DNA of 64,000 bases from Heliocidaris erythrogramma (taxonomy: Eukaryota > Echinodermata > Echinoidea > Camarodonta > Echinometridae). The translations under genes were made by a program, and so were the position numbers. The stretch covers positions 29,129,371 to 29,193,370 of the forward strand of contig CM046859.1 in the NCBI GenBank assembly GCA_025617745.1, given 5' to 3'. The notes beneath the pieces were generated by a model, which had not been told where the DNA came from, did no database searches, and saw only the letters and a list, made by a program, of their open reading frames with translations. Shown one piece after another: positions 1-12,965 of this stretch (positions are counted from its first letter, which is position 1; each line of letters opens with the position of its first letter).

Positions 1-383
1 TTGCATAAAAACAAAGCCTCCTGAACTCTGAGAGTGTCCATAATGTGCCATTTAATAGGATTCACTTCAAACTGAACAAAGAGTTAGCTCCTTTTGTTCC
101 ATGAGCAGAAATCTCTGGAAAATCCTGCCAACAAATTTTAATTTTTAACTACCCGGTATACATGTATATTCAATGTAAGAATGCCAGCCTTTTCTCTCTT
201 TAAAAAAAAAAAAAAACTAGTGTAAATATCATGTGAATATTGTTAATCATGGAAGATATTCATTGCTCAGTTTTACAATAAAACATTTCACAAAGCAGAT
301 TCTTTCCTCTTTTGTAATGATTGTTTTTAAACTCCATGGTACAGAAGGGGTTAATATCCAATAGACTACATGTGGTCAATTCC
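1..383. other. Unique AT-rich DNA, no feature seen
   Basis: No open frame, repeat or RNA signal that I can support. If the terminal exon at 6208 is real, this stretch probably lies in an intron of that gene. Confidence 0.5.
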
Positions 384-2086
384 AGCGTAACGGACATGAC
401 ATTCAGACAGTTTTTTGTAATTCAAAACATCACACAATAGAATTGGCAGTCTCCAAACAATTTTTATTGAGTTTATCAGACACATTTGACTATCAGGGAT
501 ATACTCATGAAATTTCACATCATTTTATTGAACGGTTGTGGAGAAAATGCACTCGTTGTGAGCGTAACGGACATGACACAAAATGGACAAGGCTTTTTAA
601 CCTACTTTTTATTATGAAAATTCCTGTGAGTTTTGGGATAGAATGAACCTGGTTTGGGTATTAATTAAAACTTAAAGTCATGCTGTAATCATAAATTCAT
701 GTTTGAGATTAGTTTTACATTGCATTCTTTTTTTATAGCTCAGAATGTAGCGTAACGGACATGACGCATTGAGCGTAACGGACATGACAGTTTTGTCCAC
801 TTTTTGTGAGCGGACATATTTGTTTTATTACGAGATATGGCAGATATTTTATTGTTCATATAGTAAGGTTGAAAGATAGGGACACACATCATAACTGGTA
901 TTCTGTACTATCTCATATATTTCTGTAATTTTAGAAGGGTTGGTTTTTCAATGTTTACACAAGATATAAAAAATAAAGCAAACTTGCTTCTGCACCAGCT
1001 AGCTACAATTTATGATACATTTTCGTTAATACTACCCTCCATACCAAAACAGAACAAATTATTAGTTGATGCTATGGTGTTTTCTCCTTTATAGGCTAAT
1101 ATTTCTCAGATAGTATTAATATGCTAGCGTAACGGACATGACACCCTTGTGAAGTGAACCATATCTTCACTTCTTTCTTTCAAAAAAACATTTGGCATAA
1201 AAAAGACAAAACTAACAGCTCAGTACTACTACCAAATGTTAAATAGTAACACATCTATTAAGTTCTTTTTTGCAGGTTTTAGTGATCTAACAACTATACT
1301 ACAATGCATGGAATATAATGCTTAGAGTACCACAACAACATACAACAAAGTAGAGCACGTCTCAAGCTTTGAGGCAAAGAAAACTTAATGAACCAGACCT
1401 GATCAAAAGTTTGAACATATCATGAAAATGTCCTGAATGATTCACATCAGTTTTAAAGAAAGAAAGTTAACTACATGTATCTGCAACATGCACTAAGGCA
1501 GTTCCACAAAACCAGTGTCATTATGAAATGAGGTCTAAGTTATCATGGAAAAGTGCTAGGGAGATGGCCAATAGTGGAACTGCATTGTCTTGGCTTCAGT
1601 TATCCACTATGTAAATAAACAGGGACATACCTGCTGCTGCATGTTGGTCATCAATCATGATCAAGATGTTGGAATGGGATTACATAACAGGGCTAGCAAG
1701 ATCATCTGAAATCTACAGACTTCCATGGGTAAACTGGAAAATCTGCTTGTTGTTGTGTCTTAAATATAACAAGCAGATTTATATTTATGAGTCACTAGTA
1801 TCTAGAAACATCCCACTATCCTCAAGCAATTGAAAATAATAATCAATCTATTAAATGGAGCCCACAATGTGGTTTCTGCCACTTGTCGTATATAAAGTGT
1901 CATGTCCGTTACACAAAGTGTCATGTCCGTTACGCCATTTGCTTGAAAACTGACAGTGGTAAGGAAAAATGGTTGCTACACATGTAAGGTGATTTAGTTC
2001 TAACATAGAAACTGAATTTACAGTAACCAAATACAAATTTCCTGTTGGCTATGAAAACTTTAAGTGAAAAACGTAACGGACATGAC
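384..2086. repeat. Cluster of a dispersed word, core GTAACGGACATGAC
   Basis: The word AGCGTAACGGACATGAC, or its 14-15 bp core, starts at 384, 561, 749, 772, 1126 and 2072 on the + strand. It appears on the - strand at 1899-1912 and 1920-1934. Copies are nearly invariant while the DNA between them is unrelated, and spacing is irregular (about 20 to 770 bp), so this is not a tandem satellite. One more minus copy of the core lies far away at 22032-22045. No protein frame runs across the cluster, although short frames read RNGHD through the copies. Possible readings are subterminal transposase-binding repeats of a non-autonomous DNA transposon or a clustered protein-binding site. I could not find convincing terminal inverted repeats. 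Confidence 0.75.
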
Positions 2087-3441
2087 ACTTCTAATGATAA
2101 AGAAATCACACAATTTTGAGGATCAATGCCTCGAAAATTGATGAATGATATAAAAATTCATTGTGATTTTCTGTTGATATGTACACTGAACTACTGTTTA
2201 AAAGTTGAAGGAGACCTCCAGTAGATTTTAGGCCTTCATTAGAGACAGGAAGAATAAACTCTTCAAAAATAGCCACATTTTTGTGTTATTGCGATACATC
2301 ATATTAGATTTTCACTGGTGGAAAAAAATACGAAAATTTGTCAGTTTAATGATTTGTCTATTGGAAAATGAACATTTATACATTACTTTTCAAGAATATT
2401 TGAGAGTTTAAGTGCAATTGCAAACTTCATTTTTTTACTAAAGTGAACATTTTGCATGGAATTGCCCATGTACTAGATCCAAATTTATATACAGTATGTA
2501 CCAGAAATATATTGTTTCTAAATGCTGATTGGGTCTCCCTTTAAGCTCGGAACTTTTAAATCGTACTTTGAAATTCTCCCAACCAATTTGGTCATTTCCA
2601 TTGATTTTATTCAGTGTGTGCACTTAGCGTATCACTTACGCTAAATGTCATTCCAACCAGCTAATACCATTGGGAAAACTGAAATTTAGCAAGAAAAGCT
2701 TGGCAGTAGGTCACATGTACATTTCGCGTCTCGACATTTCTTTGGTTACACTTTGCGAAAGTTCACTGAATCTCCTAATCGGCAGAGGAAAGCGATTGGA
2801 TACATTTGACCCCATTCACTGTGCTCTTATCAGCGTCTTTTGCTTGCTAATCGCACACAGCTGAAATGAAAGGGGTATGTACGAGTGCAAGCAGTGTTGG
2901 TGAAGGACCCTGCGGAGTTTGACCGGAATTGGAAATATAAAGATAACAAAGAGTATTGTACAGGATTATTTGATTTGTTTCATTTGAAGTAGAACAAAAA
3001 TAGAGGAAAAATTGATTCTGGGAAATATGAAATTCATGAACCAGTTTAAGATCCAAATGGGAATTAGGTGGAAAGATTTTTGATGAATTTTTTAGAGAAT
3101 TACAGAATAAATGTAATGTTCTTGATTATTTTTATAATGGGATGATAATTGGTGGGGGGCAGCGGGGGTCCTAATAAAGAAATATATATCTTCTGGTTAC
3201 AGGCCTGACAGGGGAAGGGATCACCAAATGATGTGCAACTCTGTGATTACAATACCTATCACTATGGCTACATATTTTTGGTTGCCCAGGGAGGGCAACT
3301 GTTTTGATGACGTTTACTGAATTTGATTGCTCCATAGACAAACTTGGTCTCTTGAGAGAGGAATTTATTTCCTTGATGAAGAAATTTAGCTTCTTTTAGG
3401 TGACCCGACATTTGCTCCATGCTGTATTTTATCAAAGATTT
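2087..3441. other. No gene seen
   Basis: AT-rich DNA with only short chance frames. No repeat or coding signal that I can defend. Confidence 0.4.
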
Positions 3442-3494
3442 AAGGTTAGGGTTAGGGTTGAAATTGGGTTTTAGGTTAGGGTTAGGGTTAGGTA
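3442..3494 (+). repeat. Interstitial telomere-like (TTAGGG)n
   Basis: Two short runs of GGTTAGGGTTAGGG separated by a degenerate stretch give about seven TTAGGG-type units. Both short frames over this stretch are by-products of the hexamer. It is far from any visible chromosome end and is best read as a small interstitial telomeric repeat. Confidence 0.8.
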
Positions 3495-3911
3495 TGTCTA
3501 TAGTGTTGGTTCCAGGATTGAAATTAAGGAATTTATTTTTGTGTGGAAATGGCTCTGCGTACATTTACATGAAGACTACTCGGTGTAAAAAAAAAAAAAA
3601 AATTGACACTTTTGATTGATAACCAATCGGCACCTGATGATTACGCGTATTGTAGTCATTTTGTAGTCATTTTACTTACTGAACTCAGTCTCAGTAAACC
3701 ATCTTGCGGCATAGACTCTCTGCTGTACGTAAAATCTTTCCACAGTAACGCATCCCTTCCATGTGGATTCTAAATGGCTTATGTGTGAAGATTTCAGTGC
3801 CGAATATCCCCTACAGTAGAGGGTGCTCACGGCAGCCATGCTGGAGAACATAACGATAAAAACCTGTGTATCAGACTATGAAAAGTCATTTTTGTCATGG
3901 TCTAGTGCACA

Positions 3912-4159
3912 GGGGCCGTATTCTGAAAACTGTTAACTTTTATGTTAGTAAAACGATGTTAATTGTCATAACAAATCAAAATCAGGACAAGTCATTGGTT
4001 AATGATTGCGCAAAGATGGCTGTGCCCGCGTAAAGTTAACAGAGACATCTGCGCAAGCACCAATGATTAGTGTTTATTGCGTGCAATTTCAATTTGTTAT
4101 GACAATTAACACAGTTTTCCTTAACACAAAAGAAAACACAGTTTTCAGAATACCGCCCC
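3912..4159. mobile_element. MITE-like foldback element
   Basis: The ends are inverted copies: GGGGCCGTATTCTGAAAACTG on the left pairs with CAGTTTTCAGAATACCGCCCC on the right. Internal blocks also pair: TTAATTGTCATAACAAAT near 3960 pairs with its complement near 4095. The element is about 250 bp with no coding capacity, as expected for a non-autonomous DNA transposon. Family not assigned. Confidence 0.75.
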
Positions 4160-4850
4160 AGGTGTTTATAGTTATGTCCTCCAGCATGGCTGATTCTGGG
4201 AACCCTTTATAACATTGCCGTAGAGTTACACAGGTCAAAATCCATGGGCAGTTCAGTGAGTAATAAGAAGGGCGGTCCCGGGTGGTTTAGTGACTAAAAG
4301 GTTAATAACTCCAAAGTTATAGCTTATATCACACTGAGGTTTTGCCATTGTAAAGTTGAATGATGTCAAATTAATTTTGAGTAAATTTTATGACATTTCT
4401 TTGAATACTATTCTCAAAATAATCCTTTTGAATATTTAATTAAATTTTCACTTTTTGAGAAATCAAGGCCAGAAAATCTGTACCTATCAAATAATGCAGA
4501 CCACAACAACTGCCATTGTGCATGGCAGTACCAGAGCATCTCTTTCAACCCAGAGTCATGAATCATTGATGAAACTGGATAGCAATAGGTTGGTAGGTGC
4601 AATGCAAATAATAATGGTGTTGTTGCGTTCTGAATTAATTACTAATACACAGAGTTTCGGGGCTTGATTTTTCAAAAATTGAAAATCCTATTGAATATTC
4701 AGAGTATTGCTTTAAGAAAAGTATTCATAGATATGTGATAAAACTTACTTCAAATAAGTGTGACATCCTTCAACTTTAAAAGGGGAAAACCTCAGTCTGA
4801 TTCAAGTTATAACTTTTGAGTTGTTATAAGATCAGAAGTGTCCATTTTTT

Positions 4851-4911
4851 TTACACCTACATGTAGTACATGTATGTCGTATTACACCTACATGTAGTAC
4901 ATGTATGTCGT
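4851..4911. repeat. Tandem duplication, 30-31 bp unit x2
   Basis: Two adjacent near-identical units carrying ACATGTAGTACATGTATG, itself nearly palindromic. Likely replication slippage. Confidence 0.85.
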
Positions 4912-5439
4912 AGAATGGCAACTTTAGTGTAAAAGCCTTTTCTATATGTAGTGTTCCAATGGATCAGACATCACCTCTTCTGAATCCTTGGAGAATTTCA
5001 TGAATCATGAATAAATTCTCAGTGGTCTAAACATAATTTCATATCATATTAAATTGGTATTGCCACTTTGCCGCTATGTACAATGCAATGGCCCAGAAAG
5101 AGTAAAGCATACGTTTTTCCCCAGACATATCAAAATGCGTGTATTGTGTATGGATGGTTGTGTTAGGGAGATGAAATTGAATAAAAGCTCAACCTCTTTA
5201 AAGATTTATGAAACTTGGTTGAAAAAGTGGAAGCGCTCGTACCTGAATAGATTGTTACACAACAGGGCATTATGATAATTGGATTGTGTGGGCAGAATTG
5301 TATATAGAGAGATGGAAAACAGAACTTTAGAAAGCGAGATGTGTTTAATGTCGTGAATGTCAGTGCGTGCTGTGCACACATCATGAGACGCACCAGCTCA
5401 TTGCGCAGCGACGCATCAAAGGAGGATATCGTGAATGGA

Positions 5440-5700
5440 TGAGATGCTAGCTGGTTATTTCCTGAGGGCCATGCAAAGACAGATAAACCCGCTGTCTCTG
5501 GGGACCTCCTGGGAGTGCATTGGCGCTAATTTCATCAGCGCTAATCCCCTCGAGGGGAAATAAGCTGGACCTGTGTTGTCGGTCATTATGATGGCAAATT
5601 GCAATCTTATTGTTGATGAGTCCAATTAGCTTTTGATACCCTTGGCTAAGTTCTTTGGATGTCATTATTTTTATATCGTTCACAATCTCTGTTTTGCTGT
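5440..5700. other. Higher-GC island, possible conserved non-coding or exon sequence
   Basis: This block stands out from the AT-rich surroundings by base composition and lack of repeats. It contains two GCGCTAAT words and TCCAATTAGC, which resemble homeodomain sites. A minus-strand frame at 5447-5683 is open for 78 codons but has no recognisable motif. Either a cis-regulatory block or an unrecognised exon is possible; the sequence alone does not decide. Confidence 0.25.
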
Positions 5701-6207
5701 TGAATCACTTTTTCTTACATCTGTTTATTAGAAAGATGACCTTTCGATATGAAACCTATCTATTTTTTTTTCTAATTTGAGTCATAATTTATATTTCGTT
5801 TTTCATATCTCTTTTTATAAATTTGTCCAAGTACTAAGTATCTTAAATCTTTCTGCATTTATAAGAAAGTATGATTTTATAAAAAAATATGAAGCAGTAT
5901 AACATGTTCTTAATAAATTAGAATTGTAATTTGTCATGAAATACATGTAGAGTTTGATTGTATTGATAAAGTCATGTCCTTCTTGTGATATGATTTGTAA
6001 AATCGTTGCCAGCTTTAAACATTGGATGTTTTAGACATGTACTTCTTTTATCATGATATGTTGGAATTAGTTTTTTGTAAAAAGATAAAGAAATCCAAAA
6101 TTCCAAGGGGTTTAAAGGAGGACCTCAGCACTGACAAGCAATTGCTAAATAATTTCAAGAGAAATCAGTCCGTATAGCTTGATTATTTCTGATTTTCATT
6201 TGCACAG

Positions 6208-6365
6208 GAGATACCAGTGAAGGAAGTCAGGTGGAGTTTGAGATGTCCACCAACGTGTCTTCCACCGGACCGTCCACCTCTGCTGCCCACACCCCCTCTG
6301 GGGCCTCCGCCCAGGCAGGTACCTCTGAGGTCTACCAGCTCCTCGGAAAGGTGGCCAATGACTAG
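6208..6365 (+). CDS. Terminal coding exon of an unidentified host gene
   Basis: A good acceptor (pyrimidine-rich TTTCTGATTTTCATTTGCACAG) ends at 6207. From 6210 a frame runs 51 codons to a TAG at 6363-6365, and the two bases before it would complete a split codon. The encoded tail is hydrophilic and rich in Ser, Thr, Ala and Gly, and ends EVYQLLGKVAND. The exon is clearly more GC-rich than the DNA on either side, which supports coding. No enzyme or domain motif is visible, so no function is offered. The longer frames on the opposite strand over the same bases are shadows with proline/glycine/arginine-rich composition. Earlier exons must lie upstream of the window or be too short to see. Confidence 0.6.
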
Positions 6366-7340
6366 AGGCGAGGATACATAGAGGGCTGGTATCAACATGG
6401 TACTCCCAAGAGCAAGATGATATTGGTAAATTGGAACGTGCCATGCTTGAGAAAGTCAGATACTGATATGTCTAACGTGCCACACCCGATGGTTATCTGG
6501 TACCGTCATCCTACATTTGCCACACTCTTTTGCATACTGTACATGTATGTTGGTATGGGTTAATGGAGCCATCACTGAAAAAATGCCTTCTTGTCAATGT
6601 ATGATGAAATGCCTTCTTGTCAATGTATGATGAAGATTAAAGGTAATGTACAGTTTTGGTATGCCCTCAAAAACTTTTTGTCAGATTTCTTGGATTTTTG
6701 TTGATAAATAGCAAGATACTAGCTATAGTTAAGATGCTGTGAAGATTTCGCCTCCTAAAGTGGAATATTAAACAAATGAGAGGCAAGAAATAATTTAGAT
6801 AGCTTGCCAGGGATGTACATGTAAACTCTCAATAACGACAGCGTGCACTATACATGTGTGCAAAACTTATGAGAATTGTGTGTATACTACACAAAGTGAC
6901 ACACAACCTATCCCCGTGCAAAGCCCTGAGATCATTGTGCGGGGAGCCGTCGGGATGGATAGGTCCCAGCGTAGGGCACTTTATTGCCGTGATCTATCAT
7001 TCCTTACAGATATTTACACTAAAATTCCCCGGAAACCATGAATGTAATACCAAAAGATCTCGTACAAGCATCTTTTGATACAGGAGAACGACATGAGACT
7101 ATATTTAACACCTTTCTTTCCAATTTCCATTTTTGCTACCAAAACTGTACGTGAGCTTTAATATTAGATGTCTTACCAAATTATGTTTATACTGCTTGAT
7201 AACCGTAGAAGGATCTACTGTCTATAAAACACATATCATTTGGAATGTGATACACTGCTCCAATTCAACTTTATTTCATCTTGCAATAAAATAAGATAAA
7301 TTAAGTTGCATCCACACTCTTAGAATAATGGATATGACTA
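6366..7340 (+). other. Probable 3' UTR of the 6208-6365 exon
   Basis: AT-rich non-coding sequence follows directly after the stop codon. A 26 bp unit is duplicated in tandem at 6581-6632. The first canonical AATAAA after the stop is at 7285-7290, shortly before a small transposon. Further AATAAA words occur at 7814, 9442 and 12416, so the true cleavage site cannot be fixed without transcript data. Confidence 0.35.
6581..6632. repeat. Tandem duplication, 26 bp unit x2
   Basis: The unit AATGCCTTCTTGTCAATGTA plus a few bases occurs twice in exact succession within the presumed 3' UTR. Confidence 0.85.
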
Positions 7341-7518
7341 ATGGGGTGTTGCAAGAAAGTTGCGATTGATTGCAAGTTGCAACTGATCGGTACTGACCAA
7401 TCAAAATCATTGTTGCAAGCACATCTTCTTGAATGGGCAGACCCTGAACCATTCAGAATGGTTGTTCTAATTTGCTTTACAATTTGCAATTGATTGCAAC
7501 TTTCTTGCAACACCCCAT
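7341..7518. mobile_element. TA-flanked MITE with long inverted ends
   Basis: Left end ATGGGGTGTTGCAAGAAAGT is mirrored at the right end as ACTTTCTTGCAACACCCCAT, each followed outward by TA. The inverted arms extend inward through ATTGATTGCAA. The TA target is typical of Tc1/mariner relatives. No coding capacity at about 178 bp. It lies in or just beyond the presumed 3' UTR. Confidence 0.8.
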
Positions 7519-10500
7519 TAGATACATAATTAGATTTTTTTTTTTATGGTAAAGTGTGATACAGACAGAAAGGGAACTTGATATTTCATTTTGCAATAAC
7601 AACAAGGTAAAATATGTTATATGCAGTCCCTTGCAATAGTGGGTATTGTTATAAAACATGGTAAAAGTATCATTTATAGTGGGAGAAGGATGGAAAGGGA
7701 AGGCCCTTGTGCAATTTGAGGCTGACCCAAGTGGCATTCAAGTTATTTTACTCATTATTAAAGTGGAAAATATTGATAAGTTCAAGAAAAAGAGACATAA
7801 CCTAGTGGAACAGAATAAAAATGATAGATAGGACAAAACAAAGGCGGAATATTAAAGACCATGGAAAATCTATATCCTGCACACGATCTTGCACCTCCAT
7901 TTTGAATTCAGAGGCTTCAAAGATAACACAGTGCATTGTGGAAAAGGGGAATCTGATTCCCCGTAGCCATTTTTGATGTTCATTTTGCACAATGTAGACC
8001 AAGCCCAAGAGATAACTTCTATGTAAATGCATCGTGTTAAGTGAAATTGAAACCATTTCTAAGGGTCACAAATTGTAGTCGTTGAAATGAAGATTGCATT
8101 TGTGCTTCGCAACTTCTGCAAGCTAATTAGCTCAGCTTTCCAAAGGCAAGATAATTTCAGTTTGGCCAGATTTGTGCTTATTTATATATACAAAAGGGTT
8201 AAACTGTTGAACATGTTTCATGCCTCTATTAAGCATGTTTCCTTCTTCATGTCGGCACCCACCATGGACAAAAATAATTAACAAAATCATTGCAAATGGG
8301 TCTATGAAAGCTTCATGAAATAATTCATTTCCGGTCTTAATTTGCCGTAGAGCTACTCTTAGAGTAACAGCATTGTTTATAGAATGCTATTTGGAAGCTT
8401 TTCCAGATTTGCCCTTTTCTAAAATGATGTGATCTTAGTTTTTTCATTTAAGTGACTCATTGGAGTAACTCATATTAGTTGAAAGGTTTTATTAATGTGC
8501 ATCATTAGGGGGTTTAATGGCATCATTATCTTAATACTTGGGAACATGACTGAATGAGCTACATTAGTTCGTGATTAGACCATGGTAGCAGTGACCCCGA
8601 AATGAGCCCAATTTGTAAGCGAACGCGCATCGCTGTTGGTGGACGCGCTACTTGTTTAACAGATAAAATCATGGTGTGCCCGAAATGACTGCGTATAAAG
8701 GTCAATTGTCGCATTGTCGAACTGGCTTATTGTGTGTATGTTGTTTAGCATCTGTTAACTCATTGAAAACAAGTTCATTTACATTGAGCATATATTCTTA
8801 ATGAGTTCCATATTGACTTATCTTGGGCTTAGTAATCACAGGGTTAAAGGATTAGGAAAGAGAAAGAAGAATCCAGTGGGGTCAATGTGTAATTGTAATA
8901 AATGTACTCCGTCCTTTTCTCTTTGTGCCGCCTATCTCTTTGCTACTGGCAGTCATCGTGTAACTTGTCGTCCACCCTGATAAACACTGCCACCTTCACC
9001 ACTAAACATAATTGTAAATGAGGGTATATATATATTAAAACAACCTTTGCATGACAAGAGAAAAACAGTGTATTGTCCTTTCCAGTATTCTTGCAAAGAA
9101 TGTCATTCATATGTTTGTATTCAGTTTTTGTCGAGGCATATTATCTTGCGTAATAATGGAAAAGAAGTCAATGTATGATAAATGTATTATTGATGTGACA
9201 GTTAGGAGCTACGCATTAACAAAAAATAGTTTTGTATTCAGCATGTATTTTTGCAGTTTGGCAGTCTTTTGATACATTGTTAAAATGTTCAGATTAATCA
9301 CTGTTTAAATTTTATTTGTCATTTTTTTCATTCAATCATTTGTATTCAATTGCAAGCAAAGTATTAGGATTAGTATTAGTATAATTGTTACTGCCTTCAT
9401 AAGGAAAGAATTGATCATCATGATGTTTAATGTGTCTACACAATAAAAAAATTGATTATTCATATCATACTGTGTACGCCATATATTTTGCGGGGGGTTT
9501 ATTTTTCGCGAAATATCAGGACAAGTTAATTGTAATTATGTCTTTTGAATGTTGAACTAATTCATGTCCCTACAAAACCATTTATGCTTTTGGCCATACA
9601 AAGATACATGTAAATTGTTATTATTATTGGAGATTTTGTACCTTTTCTGTATGTATTTGATAATTGAAAATGACTAGTACATGTAGATTATTTCTGCACA
9701 AATCTGTTTATTTGAGACTCTTAGTATATATGTACTTGCTTTCATAGAGTGTATATTTGTGTTTTAGGTGCTATTTTATACTTTTTGCTTGATTGTAGTC
9801 TAACTATGCAAGGTTTGATTAATTCATGGCTATTTCGTGTATTAGATATTAAGTATAACAAAATATTCGGAGATGTTGAATACATTTGTATCGTAAAAAA
9901 AATTGTTAACTGCTTTGTATTTTCGCTGGATTTGTAAAGTCACTTGGTAAAGTAATTTGCGATTGCTTTTAAAGAGATGTATAGTTACAATTCTATGGGA
10001 AGTGGGTTTTTTTTCATTATGCAATGTACATGTGCTCATTTATGCATTTATTACAGTTTGTAAAAAGTTCAGGTATGCTTGTAGTTTATTTATTTGAAAC
10101 CTTGGACAGTTTTCTGGCATTCTTGCAATCTGAGAACCTTGCATTAAGCACATGTTTGATGAAAAAGGCAAACTTTTGAGGTAAAAGGTTAAAAGTCCTT
10201 CTCAGTATTTTCTGTAGAATAGGGATTATTCCTTTCCTGCATGTTGTTCTCAGTTCAACATTAAAAAAAATGCTTTCATATGACACAGCATTGTCATTTT
10301 AAGATGTTTAATGGATTATTGTAAAAGTGCATAGGGATTTTGCAGCTCATCGATTTGCTCTGCTTGTGTGGAACCGTTGCAAATGTATTCAGTTTTCTAC
10401 ATGATAGCAAATGCATGCAGGGGATGAAATTTTATGAGAGGGCATAACAAGAAGAAAGTGATTAAGTCTATAAATGCAGGGTAGAACTGATTTTGTTTGA

Positions 10501-10697
10501 TATATAATCAGAGCAGAAAGTGGAATAAGAATCCAACATGCCACCCCATGTAGCCACCAAAATGTATTTATGTGAGACCTGCAAAGATATAGATGATGGT
10601 GCAAACACTTACCACTATCAGCATTCATTAATATATTAATTTTTTTCTTTATAGAATGATTTCTAATATCATTCTACATACTTTGTAATTTGTTATC
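7519..10697. other. Gene-free AT-rich DNA
   Basis: About 3.2 kb with only short chance frames and no strong repeats. It could be a continued long 3' UTR or intergenic DNA; nothing in the bases distinguishes these. Confidence 0.4.
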
Positions 10698-10699
10698 TA

Positions 10700-11764
10700 T
10701 GGGGTGTCTCCAAAAAAAAAAATGCAAGAAGATTTTGATTGATATCTTAAAAAGAACCCAACCATCATCAACAAAATTTCATAGGTAATATTGTGGTAGG
10801 ATTACCTAACTTTCGTGAGAATTTCACAAGGACTTTATAAGCAAATATATCATTGAGTTATGATCGCTTTTGGAAAACATAGAAGTTTTCAAATGTTACA
10901 AGGAGAGCACATTGAACAGTATCAGTGCACAATAAACATATACCTGTTGCCTGAACATTTCACAGCAAACTCTAAAATTAACTTAAAATTCTTATTAGAT
11001 GGGTGTTAAGAATTAAGATCAATGTAATTTACACAAATATTAAAGTAATTTAGTGTTTTTTGGTATCTCTTTTATGATGCGATATTGGCCATGTAAAACA
11101 AACTAAAATTGTTGGGAGAAATATAAAGGACATGTTAAGCAATGTTCATGGATCTTCTACAAATGGATATCGCAAAATCAATGCTTCTTGTTCGTTGTTT
11201 AGCTTGAAATAAATATTTGAAGAGTTGAATAATTTGTCATTTCGATTTAAAACAAAATTTAGTTGTTTCCTACAGTTCATTGCTCAGGACACAATGATTT
11301 ATATATGAATGAGCGAAGAAGTAAGTAAATCACCAGTTTCATCAAAAATGTCTTGGAATACTTTCTTTTGCTTCTTGTACTTAAAAATCTATTTTGAAAA
11401 CATATTTATAGCATTTTACAAATGAAATATTATTCTGAAATTTGTCAGGGGTAAATTTCAACAAGAAATTATCAGTTGGAATGAATCCATTGGATGTTTG
11501 TAGTGAAATGCAGAAGCGACAGGTATATGCTTATTGTGCACCGATGTTATCCAATGCGCTCTCCTTGTAGCATTTTGAAAATGGTACATTTACAAAAATG
11601 CTCGTAACTGAATAGTTCTAACTGAAATAATTCTGAAATTTACACATACTTTAAGAGATACTGCTACAACATTCAATACCTACAAAATGTCATTAGGAAT
11701 GGTTGAGTACTTTTAAACATATTGTCAATCAAAATCTTTATGCATATTTCTTTGAGACACCCCA
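10700..11764. mobile_element. Long foldback DNA element, TA target, ~1.07 kb
   Basis: The ends TGGGGTGTCTC and GAGACACCCCA are flanked by TA on both sides (10698-10699 and 11765-11766). Inverted similarity continues through GATTTTGATTGAT against ATCAATCAAAATC and reappears deep inside: the block from about 10890 (ACAAGGAGAGC then GTGCACAATAAACATATACC) pairs with 11515-11575. The whole is therefore one long, decayed palindrome. No transposase is readable. Its end resembles that of the MITE at 7341, suggesting related Tc1/mariner-type terminal sequences. Confidence 0.75.
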
Positions 11765-12965
11765 TATACTTGCATGGTAGATCTGTTGTATATTGATTTG
11801 GATTATTATTACGAAGAGGATTTTATGATTTGTAAAAATGATCTTGAGCTCCCCGTCCCCCTCCCATCCCCCTCCCCCCTAACAGAGGGAGCTTAGAAGG
11901 GCATGTGGACTTCCAGAAATGTACGCTTGTTCCATATGCTATGTTATGCTGTCAGGACACAAAGGGTTAAACACCCTCATCCATCACATTTTTACACTAT
12001 TAAAGAGGCTTTTCAGATACTTCAACATAAGTGTTAGCAACGGTAGGCTTTTATATGATATACATATGCATGTATGGAAACACATATCCTGTGGCTTCCT
12101 GCAAATTGAGAAGTAAAAGGATATCAGTCCATCAAATCAAGGCGTTTTACCTACACCTCAACTGCTCGATGACAAGTGTGGTATATCTGTTATAAAAAAA
12201 ATCTGCTGTAACCTTCTCCATTAAAGAGGTTTTTTGACTTTAGATACTTCAACGGAGATGAATGAATATGTGCCTCACCACAGCCATGTTATTTATTATT
12301 TTGAATTCCTCTATGTATTTGAAGTTAATCTATTGACTTCTGAATGATCTCGTTCCCATAGGCTTAATACAGAGGCTAGGCGAATCCCATAGGCAATGGG
12401 TTAACTACACATTGAAATAAAATGAAAGGAAATGGAGAAAAAGTACAGAGGCTGTAAACCACCAGTCTTGATATTGATCTTGATATTGACATTTCTTGCA
12501 TATGAAGAATAAACAACCCCAAATGTGGTGATTCAGGTACATATATTTTTTGTCCATAATGCTTTAAATGTGTGGATTACCTCTGAAATGTACTCTTTAT
12601 TTTGTAGAAAATTATGTGATGTAAATGTTATAGTTTGCTGTATAATTGCTTCAGTATGTATTCATCATGTGTTAGTTTCATAACATATTTTCAAAGTCAT
12701 GCGCCATCGTGTATAATGTATTTATTAAATGAGTATTCATGCATTTCAAATGATATTTTCTAATAATTGATTAAGTAATAAGTATTAATCTCAAAATTGG
12801 ATATCATGTTTTCATAGTTCTTGCATAGCAAAGTTTATGAAGGCCGTATTAGTTGAAAGTTTTTCCCCATTTCAAACTATTTATGGCGATTCAAAATTGA
12901 TGCATAACAGAAATTATAGTGTTGATATTATGTCTGTGTCTTCCCACAATAAATATTTGTTGTTG
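11765..12965. other. Gene-free DNA
   Basis: AT-rich, with a C-rich patch near 11850-11880. No coding or repeat structure that I can support. Confidence 0.4.

Noticed and set aside
384-2086. CRISPR-like or satellite array
   Set aside because: Spacing is irregular, orientation mixed and spacers are of unrelated size; the host is eukaryotic.
6183-6444. Minus-strand frames of 71 and 82 codons over the exon
   Set aside because: Gly/Arg/Pro-rich shadows of a GC-rich exon; the + frame has a splice acceptor and a sensible stop.
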